Source of the DNA: Balamuthia mandrillaris
Taxonomy: Eukaryota > Discosea > Longamoebia > Balamuthiidae
Assembly: GCA_031835245.1 (NCBI GenBank)
Contig: JAVKOQ010000082.1
Coordinates: 124,001-188,000, forward strand
Length of the DNA stretch: 64,000 nt
Direction: 5' to 3'
How positions within the stretch are numbered: position 1 is the first letter of the stretch; each line of letters begins with the position of its first letter. Made by a program: the position numbers and the translations under genes. Shown piece after piece: positions 20,062 through 34,404 of this stretch. The notes under the pieces were generated by a model that worked only from the letters and a program-made list of their open reading frames with translations, was not told where the DNA came from and ran no database searches.

Positions 20062-21387
20062 TAGCTACAAAAGAAGTTTGCCAAGAACAAATTACCTCCT
20101 CTTCCTTCCAAAGCGATCTTTCGCAACTCTTTAGACCCGCAGCTGGTCTCTTCGAGAAAGGATCAACTCGAAAAGTATCTCCGCGAGTTGCTTTGTCTCA
20201 AAACAACGGAAGAAGAGGAAGAGGAAGCAGAAGAAGTATACAAAGAAACGAAAGAGAGAGAGGCGAAAGAAAAAGAGAAGGAGAAAGAGGAGAAAGAGAG
20301 TGAAGGCGAGGAGAAAGAAGAAAGCGAAGAAGAGAAACAGGAGAAGAGAAGAAAGAGAGAAAAGAACGTAACGTTTAGGCGATTTATGACGAGACTGTTC
20401 TTCAACTTGTTCGACTTGAACGAACGTGTAGCTCTCATCGTCGACGCAGAGGGAACGAGAGGATGCTTCGAGGTGGCCTCCATGTTTACTCGTCTTGGTG
20501 CTCACGTCTTCATTGGTACATTTCCTTTTCATTTATTTCTCTTTCTCTTTCTTTTGTTTTTGTTTATGTTAACCATGTTCGTACTTTTTTTTAGGTTGTT
20601 CTTCAGATGAGGAAGGTGCATTGCTTGTTGACCGCATTCGTAAAGGTTAGAACAAACCAAGGTGACATGATTGAGAAACCTTTGGTAACCAATATGTTGC
20701 ATTTTTTTTTCACAACAGAAACAGCACAGAAGAGAGTGGAGTATATGCGCCTGGATCTGGCTTCCTTGTCCTCTGTCGAGCAGTTTGCTCAGGCCTTTTT
20801 GGCAAAGAACTTGCCTCTGCACTACCTTGTCAACATACCTGCGCCTTCTTCATCTTCCGATTCCGAGTTTAAGAGCTTCCTTGGGTATGCCTCCTTTCCC
20901 TCCTTGCTGCTTCATTCTGCATTCTTCATTCTTCACTTCGTTCTTCTTTTTCCTTCTGCTTTCTTCCTTCTACACCTCACACTTCTTTTAATCTATGTTT
21001 CAACTACAGAACGTTCCTTCTCACTCGCCTCTTACGAGAGAGACTCGAACAGAGTGCGCCTAGCCGTGTGGTCAATATTTGCCCAAAGGCTGTGCGACTG
21101 CCATCCAGCTCTCGCTCTGACCTTCTTGCCACTGCTTCTGCTTTAGACAGAGACAACAACTTAATGCCCAGAGCCGGAGAAGGTACGTAATGCTCTTGGC
21201 TTGTTTCTCCTCTCCAGAGCAAGAGAGAAGAATGGTACTTATGAAAAGTTTGCTGTTGAATAGCAGAGTTGCAGAAAACGAACAAAATGGCGTCACTGAT
21301 GCTCAGTTATGAGCTTGGCCGTCGCTTGCGAGGAACCGGTGTCGTAGCCCATTCTCTTGGCCTTTCTCCTCTTTTCCTTGCTTGTAA

Positions 21388-21428
<41 letters not shown>

Positions 21429-21846
21429 CATTTCGGCCTCACAATTTTATTTTTATTTTTATCTTTAACTTTATCTTTATCTTTATCTTTATCTTTATTT
21501 TTATTTTTATTTTTATTTTTATCCGCTTCTGTTTCTTCTTCTTGATCAAACAGGTGACAAAGCGAACAGCGTCAAAGCGAATGCATTCATGAAACAGCCC
21601 TTAGTCAAATGGATGACAGCAGGAAGAGAACAACACAAAGTAACGCTGATGGAAGACACTTGCTCTCTCTTCTATTGCTTGCTATCACGCGAAACCGGGT
21701 CACAAACGGGGTTCTACTGGGAAGATTGTTTGCCGGTAGCTTCCGATCCGCTCTCGCTCGCTCTCTTTGCTTCGCCCTCTTCCTCTGAGGACGATCCGCT
21801 TTCTTTGTTGTGGAGAAACTGCGAGGCTTCAACCTCTCAAAGATAA
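19309..21846 (+). CDS. PX domain fused to degenerate short-chain dehydrogenase
   Basis: The PX part should bind phosphoinositides. The SDR-like part resembles retinol-dehydrogenase/WWOX-type enzymes but has lost key residues. Exons are about 19309-19551, 19620-19709, 20065-20515, 20595-20645, 20719-20884, 21010-21182, 21267-21383 and 21554-21846. The PX signature is YNIELYSITSA, IVRKRFSDFITFHKM, LPPLPSK and LEKYLRELL. A Glu/Lys linker follows. The SDR fold reads VALIVDAEGTRGCFEVASMF, DLASLSSVEQFAQAFL, LHYLVNIPAP, then FLLTRLLRERLEQSAPSRVV and MASLMLSYELGRRLRGTGVV. The nucleotide loop is VDAEGTRG instead of TGxxxGIG, NNAG is replaced by VNIPA, and the YxxxK tyrosine is Gln. It is probably a pseudoenzyme at membranes. 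Introns carry TCTG, CA and TTTATC repeats. Confidence 0.75.
19735..20060 (+). repeat. TCTG/TC repeat followed by CA run in intron
   Basis: Intron 2 of the PX-SDR gene holds about 265 bp of mixed TCTCTG and TC units, then a short spacer and a CA dinucleotide run just before the acceptor at 20064. Confidence 0.9.
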
Positions 21847-21878
21847 CAGGAAGCTTTGTGTGTGTTTTTTTCTTTATT

Positions 21879-23491
21879 TTAAAGAAATGAAGGAGCATCA
21901 TAAAGAGCTTTTCTATCTTGGTTGACGGGCCGAGGTTGAGCCGTTCCTTCCGCATCGTCTTCATCCGATGAGCCAAAATCATCATCTTTCGAAGAAGTAG
22001 AATCCGATTCTTCATCCGATGATTCACTTGCACTGCTATCTAGACTCCACTGTTTCATTTGTTCTGCTTCTTTTTTCTTTTCGGCTTCTTCTTCTTTTGG
22101 TTTGGACTCGAGAGGAGATGCAGCAGGAGCGTTATTCGTGTTGTTGAGCCGAAGTGGAGTCGTTGCTGCTGATGCGGGTGTTGATTTTGTGTCTTCGAAA
22201 AGAGCTGGACTTGCGCTTGTATCGGAGTAAAGGGCGATGCGTCCAGTATCTACCATTGTTGTTCCTGAGATCATGTCCTCTCTGTCTTCGTCATCTCCTT
22301 TCTTTTTCTCTTCTGAGTCTGATGACGAGGACGAAGAAAGAGAAGAAGCAGGTGATGAATCAGAGGAATGCTTTTCATCGTCATCGAGACGATGCTTGTT
22401 GCTTCCTCGAATAGCTTTACGAATGTCCAAAGACTTTCTTACCGGCACTTTCTTTTCTTCTTCATCCGTGCCTTTCTTCTTCTTCTTCTTCTTCTTCTTA
22501 TCCTTTTTCTTCTTTTTCTTCTTCGCATCCTCTTTTCGCATTCTTCTGAATGCATCTTTTTCAGCTTGTTGCTTCAAAAACTCGAGCGTGGGCATCACCT
22601 CCTCCAACGTTCGCTCCAACTTTGACAACCTCGCGCTCATCGACTGTACTCGACTTTCGGAGGATTTAACTTGAGAAGTAACCACATCTAAACTCGTTTT
22701 AAACTTGTTCAACTCTTTCTCTCGTTTGTAGTTGTCGGTGTGAGAAGATGCACCGTGAAGACGCGAGGCAAGTAATGAAGAGGATGAAGACGAGGACGCA
22801 GAGATGAGGCCCTCTACTCTGCTTACGAGACGCATCGTTCGTTCTTCCTCCTCTTCCTCCTTATCTTTGTCTTGTTGGTAACGTAATGCTCGTTGATGAG
22901 GTATCCATGCTAGGTTTGCTGGTTTCTCTTTCAGCTGTATGAAATGGTTTGTTAAAAGAAGAGGAAAAGAGAAAAAGAAAAGAGAAACGAAAAACAAGAA
23001 AAAAAAAAAGCAAGAATAGAAAGCAAAAAAGATAAAGAGAACAAGGAAAAGAAGGAGAAAGAGACAAAAAATACCATATCAGTAACGAACTGCTCTGGTC
23101 CAGTGTACTCCGTCTCTGGCTTTAACTTGAGGTGCATCATGAAGTAAATATAAGACCACATGTTATGATCCAACGTGATGTGCTTGTCAAAGCCTTCCTT
23201 CGTGTGTCGGTCCAAAGTGCTGCGGTCCAAGTTACATATGAAGCACCGCATCGCGATGTCCTCTTCGGTTTCCTTCACGTGAGCTCGAAGTTCTCCGAAC
23301 GTGTCGATGATGATACCGAAAATGATGTTGAGGAGGATGACGATCACCAAGAAGAAGAAGGATGAGTCATAGATGTAACGCCATACCGTTCCTGACTCGG
23401 ACCATGATGGTGGCTTCATCACGTCTCCTACTCCTCCTCCTCTTAATCTGTTTTTGTTTACGTTGCTTAGAAAGATACGACCTGAGAGAGG

Positions 23492-23529
<38 letters not shown>

Positions 23530-26500
23530 AAGAGAAAGAAACAATGAGAAGAAAAATGCGAACAACGAACCCGAAGTGAACAACGTTGACAAAACACATG
23601 AGCATTGTATCACAAATAGGAACTTCGGAATCATCATCGCCCAAGGTGAACTCATCGCGGAAGAACAAGAAACCGACGATGGAGTAGATGTACACCACTA
23701 CCACTCCCAGCACAGCCTTTAGTTTGTATTTTACGTTAGTAGAAAGAAGACAAAGGAGATAAAGAGAATAAAAACAAACCGTAAGAATAATGGACTTGCC
23801 ATTCAAAGTGACCGACTTCAATACATACTTGAGCAGCTTGCTCCTTGCTATCACGTCCAACAAATGAAAGGCAAAGAAGAAGCGGGAGACAACCACTCCC
23901 AAAATGGCCAACAACAAATACAACGACCTAAAGAACATGGCCTTGTCCCCTAGAAGAAAGTAAAGCGTCAGAAAGACGCTGCGAAGGAGCTGCCCAAAGT
24001 CCTCTTCCATCTGTTGGAACCACGGCCAACGGGAGAGAGTGCGTTCGTAGAGGAGAGGAGCCAGCCTTCTCCATGCTCCTCGCCATAACACCGTCAGCCC
24101 TCTTTTCTTCTCGAGATGTTTCGGCTCTGTTCCTCTTCCTGCTCTTCCATCCCTTTCCTTGTCTCTGTCTCGCTCTCTTCTTCTAAGCATTTGCTGTTGT
24201 TGCGTGGAAGTAGAAGAGGATACCATGTTGATGGCTTCTTGCTCTTCCAGGTATTTCTTCCATCCTTTGTAGATGCTGAGAAGGCCGTGATGCTGAAACA
24301 ATGCCAACAAACAAAGCGCAGAACACCCGATATGAGCTAACCCCATCCAAACCAACAAAAAGCTTATCAACCCGCTATAAGTCGTAGTTTGTGTTGCTAT
24401 AGATGCTGTCGCTGTGGAATGGATGATGTGTTGGTGATGATGTTCATGCTGGTGTTCTGGTTCAGTTGCAACGACGTAATTGTAGAGTAAAAGAGCGTTG
24501 ATGAGGAAAGCGAGCAGGAAGGAGACGTCTTTGAGGAGGTTCTCCCAACGAGCAAAGAAGCCAGCCAAAGGGATCTTGGAGAGGTGGTCTCGGTGCTCCA
24601 TTTCCTGCATGAGGAAGTCGCTCTGCTCGAAGAACTCCTCGATCTTGCTGCTGTGGTTGTCCCGTTTGACGTTCCACATGAGCTCCTCCTGAGTGTCGCT
24701 GCTGAGAGCGTTGCAGATGTTTGGCTTTTGGAAGTAGACTCGCTCCAAGTGGTTCTCGCGAACGATCTCGATGCTGCGTGTGCCTTTGCTCAGTTGGTTT
24801 AGGCCTACCAAGTCTGATATCAACTCTGGCAGCTATAATGGTTTTGTTTTTGTTAATGTTTGCAGTTATAGTGCAGCGCAAAAAAGAAATGAGGAAGTAG
24901 AAGAGAGGAGGTTTACCCTTTTAACGTTAGTCTTATCGTAGTCAGCCAAAGTGCAAAGCACAAAAAAGTACAGAAAAGCTCTTTGCAACTTTTCTTCCTC
25001 GTCCTCCTCTGCTTCTTCCTGTTCCTCCGATGACCTATTTGGTTCATTTTCTCCTTCTTCTCCTCTTTCTCTTCTTCGCTCGTCTCCAGCTGATTCATGA
25101 AACAGTTCTTCATGAAGCAGTTCCTCTTCTTCCTCATAAACACTCAACACCCCTCCATGGCGGGTGTATTTGATAAGCAAAGCTTTGTAGGCGAGCACGC
25201 ATTCTTGCATAGAGTCAAGCCATCCACTATAACTCTTCAACGTTCTCATTACTCTTTCTCCCAAAAAGTTCAGCTGCTCTTTCCACCATTCCTGCTTTTG
25301 GTGTTGTTCTACTTCTGTTTCTCCCACCTCTTTTGTATAGCTTTCTTCCTTCTCCTGTTTTATCTCTTCTTTACCGTCTACTTTTTGTTCTAATGTTGAT
25401 GTTGTTGCGGTTGGGCCTTCGGATAAACTTCTTCCACGTGTGCTTGTTGCCATTGATGATGAAGATGCCGTCGAGATGCTTCGTGGTGGTAAAGAGCTAT
25501 AGCTGCGCTTACGATCCAAAGGACGAGTGCACGTGTCTCTTGTGAACGTGGTTTCAGCGGGTTCTTGGAGTTCTGGTTCTAGTTCAGCATCTTGTGCTTC
25601 GTAGTCATCTTCATCTACATCTTTCGTTTCTGGTTGTTTGAGTTCTTCTAAAAATATATTATCCAGATTCCGTTTCTGTTGTTGCGCAAGAAAAAGCATG
25701 CACGAAAAGACATCAAAACAAGAAGAAGCAGCAAGAAAGAAAACAGAAAAGGAAGGCGAGCGAAAGAAAGAGAGAGAGAACGAGTAAAATAAAACAAATC
25801 CAAACAAACCATCGTCTTGAAGTTGAGCGTAAGCAACATTTGTCTGGGTATATAGGCCGTGTGCACGCCCTCTAACAAGCTCAACAACGTGATCAGACAT
25901 TCCGTGTGCAACTGCGCCACGTCCTGCCTCCTACACAGCGGATACTTGTTCGAGAGTATCCAGTTTACGCTCTCACAGAGCTTGGTCCTTATCAGGGCCT
26001 TCTGGTTGCCCTCGCAAGGACCCTGACAGTACTCCGTCAACGTCCTGAAGACCTGAATGGCGATGTCGATGTTGGTGGCGTCGATCTCTCTCTCCAAGTC
26101 TTCCAGGTAGGAAGCGGTGGCACAGACGAGATCGTGGCTGTCCTCGCTGTCGGTTTGGTGGCGGAGATAGTCCTGAAGCTTTTTGTTGTGGCCCTCGCAA
26201 AGGAGCTGCAGGAAGCGAAGCACCTCCCACATGAAACCGCATTCAGAAAAGTGACCATCTTCGCTTGATTTTAAGTATGATAATAGCTCCCAGTTTATAT
26301 GACTACCATGGTATAAGTTGTGAATAAGAAGTTGGAACAAATAAAGAAACGATAGGAAAGAAACTAACTTGTTGTCAGCATCAAGGATGGCAGCTTCAGG
26401 GTCAGAAATGGAGGAACGCATGGCGCGTTTCTTTTCGAGCAAGCTCTGGTAAAAGTTTTGCTTTTCTTTGATCTCGCTGACGCCTGTTCTAGAAATACGT

Positions 26501-27038
26501 GTCTTTAACTGCAAAAAGAAGCCCTCATCCGCTTTTTTCTTTGTGAATGTGTCATAAATTGTGTTCTTTATTTTTTGGTTTATGCGTTGGTCAGTATTGA
26601 AATATAACAAAAGAGAATGAGAAATAGAGAAAGCGAAAGAGAAAGAATGAGAATAGAGAGAAGAGAAAACAGTGAAAAGAGAAGAGAAAAGGGGGAAGAA
26701 TAACAGGAGATACTACCTGAACATTCTTATTACCACCGTGCAACAAAGCAATGCCAACTTTGAGAGCTTCTAGCACGATCTGGTCGGTGGTGCTTTTGCT
26801 GATAAGGTGAAGGATCAAACCGGTGGCTCCCAATGCATTTAGCCTATTTTGCATCTGCACAAACTCTCGTTTGGTTTTGCCTTTGCTGTCCAGCAGAATG
26901 CCGAAGCTGTGCAGTGTTACACTAATTAGCTGCTGATATACATTACCGTCCAGAGTGCTTTTCGTTTGTTTGTTATTTTGCATAACGGTTAGCGAAAAAA
27001 TAAAATAAAATAAAATAAAATAAAGAACAAAGAAAAAG

Positions 27039-27075
<37 letters not shown>

Positions 27076-27523
27076 AACTAAGGAAACAAACGTACTATAA
27101 CAACTGAATGAGTTGTGGCACAAACGGCGTCTTCTTCATGATTTGAATGCGAAGGATCTTGGCAAAGTCTTTCAGCTCCTCCTCCGCGCTAAAGTGCTTT
27201 CTAAAGTAGGATGCAAACTTTTGGAGGCCTTGCACTACTTGCAAGTCTCGAGAGATGACAAGGCCACCTCCATTATTTCCATCAACACTCCTAGATGCAG
27301 TTGAAATGAAACTTCCTAGCGAAGAAAAAGAGGCAGAAGGAGAAGAGGAAGAAGTAAAAGAAAAGGAAGATGAAGACGAGTGACGAGAACGAGGAGACAT
27401 TCTGATGGAACCAGAAATGGAGTGGTCGCCTTGGTGTAAAGTTCTTGTGACTTCTTCTCCCTCTTTGCAGTCTAAGTACTTCTCCATCTGCCATAAATAG
27501 AAGCAATATTAAATGAAAACAGC

Positions 27524-27565
<42 letters not shown>

Positions 27566-30500
27566 TGCATACAGCATTCGAGATCGAATGAGTGCCCGTG
27601 ACGCCAATTTTGGAGATGGCTTGGATGGCATGTGCCATAGCGACGTGTTGCTGGTAGAAAATTTCTTCATGGTCGAGGTTGCATAGGTTCACCAACGCAT
27701 CTAACAGCGAAGCTGAAACTTTCTTATGCATGCTACAGTTCAAAGAACGAGCCGAAGCAGAAAAAGTGAGAAAGAATAAGATAGGATTTTTGAGAAGAAC
27801 AAAAGGAGACGTACGGAGAGGCCAGGTGCTTGACGGCATTAAAGTAATGAGAATAGAATGCAGTGAGGAAGGGCACAACGCTTTCAAAGACGTAGTTGAT
27901 CCTCTCCGCTTTTTCCTGCTCCATCTCTTCCTTCTTCTGCTTTTCCTTCAGCTCTTGCTCTTGTTGTTTCTGCTTCTCTTTGAGCAGATGCAAGGCATCC
28001 ACTTTTTGTTGGGTCCGAACTGAAGTCGCTGGTGTTGACAAGGGGCTCAAGCGTACTTGTTGTTTAATTTGCTCTTTCGTCTTGGCTTCTTTTTCTTCTT
28101 CTTCATCCGTATCTTCTCCGAAAGAGTCTTCTGAGCTTTCTTCCTCTTCTTCAGTGCTTGAAGAAAGACTGCTATCATCATCGTCGTCGCTTTCTTTATC
28201 TTTATCTTTATCTTTCTTCTGTGTTTGTTTCTCTTCTTCTGATTTCGAGGAAGAAGAAGAAGAAAGCAAAAGGTATAGCAGCTCAATCTCTCCTCTAAAG
28301 TGATCATCCAGCGCATCCCAAACGGCATCATCCAGCTCTGCTCCAACACTTCTTTCCGTCAAGAAGTAAACCTCCTCCAAGAACTTGAGCCATGCCGTTT
28401 TGACGCCACGAAGGTTCAGCGGATCGTTCAGCTGGGAGGCGATTTGTTCCAACGAGCAAAGGTCTTGGCACTTCACTTCTGTCATGTAGATCTTGCCAAC
28501 GCAACAATTGGCAAGCAGTTCCACTTGTTTCATGTGAAACATTAAACGGCTTTTAGATTTACCTAAGTCAGTTTCTTTTAAGTGTTCTCGTTTCCTGATG
28601 AGCTCTTTCCTGCAACGCAAAACACAAACGAAAAATGAGTGAATGAAAGAAGGAGGAGGAGGAGGAGGAGGAGAAGAAGAAGAACAAGAAGAACAAGAAG
28701 AACAAGAACAAGAACAACAACAAGAAGCAAGAAAAGAAGAGAAGCGTAAACCTTTCTTGAGCTCCTTCTGGATCGGTGAAGAGAAGCAGTGTTTCATCGG
28801 GCTTTTCCAAAAGCAGCTTGAGAATAAGCGCTTGGTTGCGTTTAAGATAAGGCCTTCCATTCGCTGTTATCAACGTCTATTGTATCCACAAAAATAATGT
28901 ATCAGAAGAAGAAAGAGAAAGCAGAGGAAGAAGAAGAAGAAGAAGAAGAAGAAGAACAACAACAACAACAAGAAGAAGAAGAAGAAAAAGAAGAAGAAGA
29001 AGAAGAAGAAGAAGAACAAGAACAAGACCAGCAGAAGAAGAACAAGAACAAGAAGAATACAACAACCAATAACAACAAGAAAGAAACGTACATCAAGAAT
29101 TTGAACAAAGGAATAATACAAAGAACCGTCAGCGATAGCATTCACAATGCCACGAACTTGGTTTTCGGATACTTGAGAGCATAAAGGCCTATTGTTGCGG
29201 AATATCTCTGTGATGAGCTCGGCCGCTTCCATAGCTAAACAACCATCGTCCGCTCCTTGTCCCAATAGGAACAGGAACAAATCCAAATACTTGAACAGAA
29301 TGGCTTGATTCTCTGCGTTGTCTTTACAAAACTGGGTTTCAAGTAAGTCTTTTATAGGGAGAGAAAAGGAAAGAGACGTGCGAAGAGATAACGAAAAAGA
29401 GAAGAGAAAAGAGCACACTATATAAAGAAGAGAGAACGAACCATGGTTAAAAACTGGAGCGCGCTGCTATGAAGCAACTCGGAACGTTGCGGAGCTGCTG
29501 TCAACGAACTCATGGAAGGAGTCTTCTGGAAGAGGCGTGTATTGAGGAGAGAGATAGTGGCGCTGCTCTGTGCGAGTCTTCGCGAGAGTGACTGGATGCG
29601 GAGACCGTTGCCATGTTTGAACGGAAGAGACAGAACTTCGATGGCAACCATATGAGCATCCAAGTTTTTCATTATTCTTTGGTTCTGATAATGCATGTAG
29701 TTATCTACCCAGTTTCATTGTTGGAAATAGTTAAAAACTACAGAAAAAGAAAAAGAAAAGAAAAAAGAACAAAGAGAGGAGGGCACAAGAGTAATAAAAC
29801 AAAAAAGAAAAGGAACAGAATCATACATTTTTGACTGCCGCAATGCTCCATGAACGTTTTGAAAATCTCACACGTGCGGTGCACAGCGGTGTCGTTCCTG
29901 ATGGCATCTGATTCTTTGCGCGGTTGGAAAAGCTTTGTTAAGCCGTCTTGCTGCAAACTGTTATCCCCGTTAGTTCCGTCTGTCAAGTCCAGCAACTCGC
30001 GGATCTCCTCAATTTGGGCTTGTACGGCTTGGTACATGTTTACGCTTTTAGGCGTTACCAATATCTGAACTTTGTCCAAAGCTTCTTGCAGTCGTGCTAT
30101 TTGACTGTAACAGCAGAATACATATTAGTTTTAAAAGAAGGAAGAAGAAAGAAGAGAGAAGAAAGAAGAAAGAAGAAATGAATGAGCATGTAATCTAACC
30201 TAAAGTGAGAGATAAGCAGATGTGCAGCTTGCGTTTTTAAAGAAGGATAATCGCAAAGCACCAAATCCAACAAGATGTCAACCATGCTGTCGGTGCCAGT
30301 AATGCTCACCACAGAGAACTCATCGCAACACGCTTTGAGCGATTGCAACAAACGATGATGCGTGGAAGCGAGAACGTTTGGATTCCATCCCACCAACTTG
30401 TTTTTCTTCTCGACTTGCGTCTTGAAGACCTCCAACAAAAGGGTTAAACGATGGTCCCTTCGGAGTTCGTGGAACTGTTGAAGGATGAGGCCAATGTTGA

Positions 30501-33181
30501 GCTTCGCTTTCATGATCCAAATGGTCATTGCCGTTTGCTCATAACGTGGGTGATTCTCGTCTTTGTAAAGAATATGTGGATCATGAAAGGGGAGGAGTGG
30601 AAGAAGAGATGCCAATAAAACCAAACAGAGAAGACAGCATAAGAGAAGAACAAAAGAGAAACGTGAGAAAAAAGGATAGAGAAACAACAGAGAAAGAATT
30701 GTACCATCAATATCAGTCCGGGTGTCTAATAGTTCGAGCAGAGGCGGCAGCAAAGCAGGAAGTCTGGTCGGCTGCAAACAAAAGCCAAAGGTTATCATCT
30801 GTCGCAGCAGAGTCAATACTGCCAAAGTGAACTTGTTCTTGTACTTGTTCGTGACAATTTGAACTTTCTCGTTGACCACATAGTCCCAAATAAATTTCCA
30901 GAGTTCTTGTAAGGATTCGTTTTCTTGCAATAAGTCCATTTCGTTGATGCTTGTGGTTGCAGAGGTTTTCCCTTGTTGTTCATGTTCGTGTTCGTTGCTT
31001 TGTCGAAGAGGAGATGGCCACCCAGAATTGCTGCCACCACGCATAAGACGACTGCGACTGCTTGCCCTCAGTACAAGTTTTGGACGTTGTCTCAAGTCTG
31101 TCCATATCTTTTGGAAAAAAATAAATAAGATTCAGCAAAAAACAAGAAAGCAAATGAGAGAGAGAGAGAGAGAATGTGTACTCGAGTGTAGTGCATGAGG
31201 GTGATAGGTCGGAAGGGATCAACGTTGATGTAAAGGTTGTCCATCAATCTACAAAAGGAGGCTCTAAGCTTTTCTCCAGCACCTTCCGGCAGATGTGGGT
31301 TCTTTATGCAATGAAGAACAAGTTCGTAAGTCATCACATTCCTGAGATAGTTTATGGCCGTTATGTTGCGTCCCTTATAGTGGTGACAAGTCAGTAAAGA
31401 AAAGAAGAACAATAACGAAATTGAAAAGAAAGACATACCAAACACAGGTTCGAAAAGAGCTTTATGGTGCCAATGTAAAACGCACGTTGCTCATCATCAG
31501 CATCACGAATGAAATCGACAAGTCGATGCTTCGTTCCATCCAGTAATTCAACCACACAATACTGTTCTCCATCTTTTTGCACAAACTGCAAACCAAATGT
31601 TTTCAAAAAATGAGAAACAACAGCAAAGAAACCAAAGGAGAAAGGAGCCGAAATGAAAGGACAACAGAGAAAAGAATGAGGGAGAGACCTCAGTTGTGAT
31701 CAACGTGTCAGCCCAATTCAACTTGTGCTCCAACAATTTCTCACAAATGAAACGTTGATTCTTTTCAAGTCCTTCGTGATTGCAACGACAAAGAATGGAC
31801 AAGAACTTTATGTAACTGTTAGAACACAAAACATAGAAAGGCGGATTAGCAGACATGATGCAGCAACAAAATAGAAAAAGAACACACACACAAAAAGGAA
31901 GTAGTATACTTTGATTTTTGGGAAGTAGAAGGATTCTTGAGTCGCATTATGAAAAAGTAAATCTGTTCTTCACTTATATTCTCGAGCAATACTCTGTTAT
32001 TCTTGAACAGTTCCATCAATGTATCTGTTGCTTGCGGAAAGTTTATCTGCATGAAATATAAGTTTTTTGAAAACCAAATGAAGTAGTAGAAAATGAGGAG
32101 AGCAGAGAGCAAAGAGAAGCAGAAAAGCAGAAAAGCAGAGAATCAGAGAGAAGAAACAAACGGTCTTTTGAAAGAACTCGACGTATTTAGAAAGAGCTGA
32201 TCGGTTGCGGCGATTCTTCTTCATAACCTGTTTGAGAAGTTTGAAGGAATGCGCAATGATAGTGAAAGCAGTGTAATGCTCCGGTTTGTTAATGTCTGCA
32301 AGACAAAGGCCGACGTTGCCCATGCCAGCGCTAAGCTTCAACCTTCCTTTGCCCCCTTTGTTGTTGGTCTTCTTCCACCGAATCATTTGTTGCAGTAGAT
32401 CCATCAGCACTTTTAACAGCTTTTAAAAAGTTCAAGTTATTCGTGTATCAAAGGAAGAAGGAGAAGGAGAACGGTACGTTTTGTTCTCTAAGAAGATTTT
32501 GTCTACTAGGAATGGGAATGCCCTCTCTCTTCAAGGGATCCTTTTCATCATGGATGGTGCATGATAGGATTAAATGAGAGAGGGTATGAATCATTTGTTT
32601 GGCTGCCATCACCAACACATTTTTGGAGGTCTTCAACATGGTTTCGCGTATATTTAAAGTACCCACTTGCTTAAGCTGTTGAAGGTATGCGACCAGATAA
32701 AGTTCAGCACATGAACACATAGGAGAGAGGCAAAAGAGAAGAAAGAAACTAACTTTTGCAGTATAGTCCCTAATAACGCTGATTTGTCCGACCACTTGAA
32801 GCAAGTCCGATAATTCCTCTTTACTAACTGAAATAATGCCAAACGCGTCTTGATCGTGCAGTTGACGATGGCCAATAAGCTGATTGAAGTTATTGATTTA
32901 CTGCTTTGCTCTGATGTTGTTGAAAGTAGAAGTCAAAGAAGTAGAAAAGAAACCTTGATACGTCCAGGAGTGAGCACGTGCTCAACGCTTGGCTTCCTTG
33001 TGACAGGCTTCTTGTTTTGTTGGTGCTCTCCTTCATCTTTCTCGAAACAAGCGTGCAGGAAGCATTGGGTGTCATGATGCTTCAATCTTATGTAAGCATC
33101 TTTTTCCACCCGGTTGTTTTTGCTCTATTTTTAAAGAAACAACAATAAAAAACGAGCAAAGAGAAAGAGAGGGGAGGGAGG

Positions 33182-33235
<54 letters not shown>

Positions 33236-34370
33236 AGGGGGGGGGAGGGAGGTACAAGTTGAACGGATGAAAGATGATGAATCGAAAATAAGGTGCTGCT
33301 GTTCCGGAAGTTTTCATCCATGACGAGCCTACACTCCAAAGTTACCTCCTCTTCTTTTTCTTCATCTCCCTGTCCGTCCTCGTCGTCACCTGCAAAAGTG
33401 AAATAATTCTTCTTGTTTCCTTCATCATCGTCCTCGTCTACAATCAGTTCCTTCATATTCTCATCCGTCAATCGAAAACGTATGCTCGGTGGAGATGAGA
33501 TTGGAGAAGCATTTTTTCCAAAGCTCTTCTGCTTCTTCGATTCTTTGTTGTCGTTCTTCTTCTTGACAGGGACAGCGGAGAGGTAATGACCAGTCGCCAT
33601 ATGCTTGAAACGATAGAGGCGATCGTAGCAAACGGCACCTCCTCTGCTTGTTCTCTTCAGCTCTACCATCCAAAGAGCATTCGAGTTCAACAACTCTTGA
33701 TGTTGTTGAGGTTGTGTTTTCATGTTGGTAAGATTACGTCCTCCCGCTCCACTTTTGAGGGCTTCTGCTGCAACGATTTGTTGAAGGTAAATCTTGCCTC
33801 CTGTGCCGGATGTTCTTGTTACTCTGTCATCATCATCTTCGTCGTCTACAGTCTCAAAGATGAGATAACCTTCTGCTTCTTTGTGAAACAGCCGTATCAC
33901 ATCTCCAGCCATAAGTATGTCTTTCTCAACAGTCCCAGAAGAAGGAGAAGACAACGAAGAAGAAAGTGAAGAATATGGAGAAGACGACGAAGAAGACAAA
34001 CAAGAAGCAAAAGGAAGCACTCGCCAACTCTCGAGCACAGTGGCAGCATTGACTTCCTTGTAACGAAACAAAGAAGAGGAGGATTCCCAATGGTCGTTGG
34101 TTAACTTCTCTCTGCTGCTATGAAGATAAAGATCATGCTCTTTGCTAACGAGCAGAACTTGATCCCCGATCTGCACCATCTCTCCCTCTGAACGTATCTT
34201 GAAGCGAGGAAGAATGGTAAAGTAGGATCCTTCGTTGCCAGTCTGGTCAAGACCTACTCGTAGGCAGTGCTTCTCGATATCAGCAATCTGTTTGACGGTC
34301 ACTGTAACGAACTTGTTGCTAGTTTTGTGCAAAAGCTTTGTTTTTTGTAAATTTTAGTGCATTCTGATGA

Positions 34371-34404
<34 letters not shown>

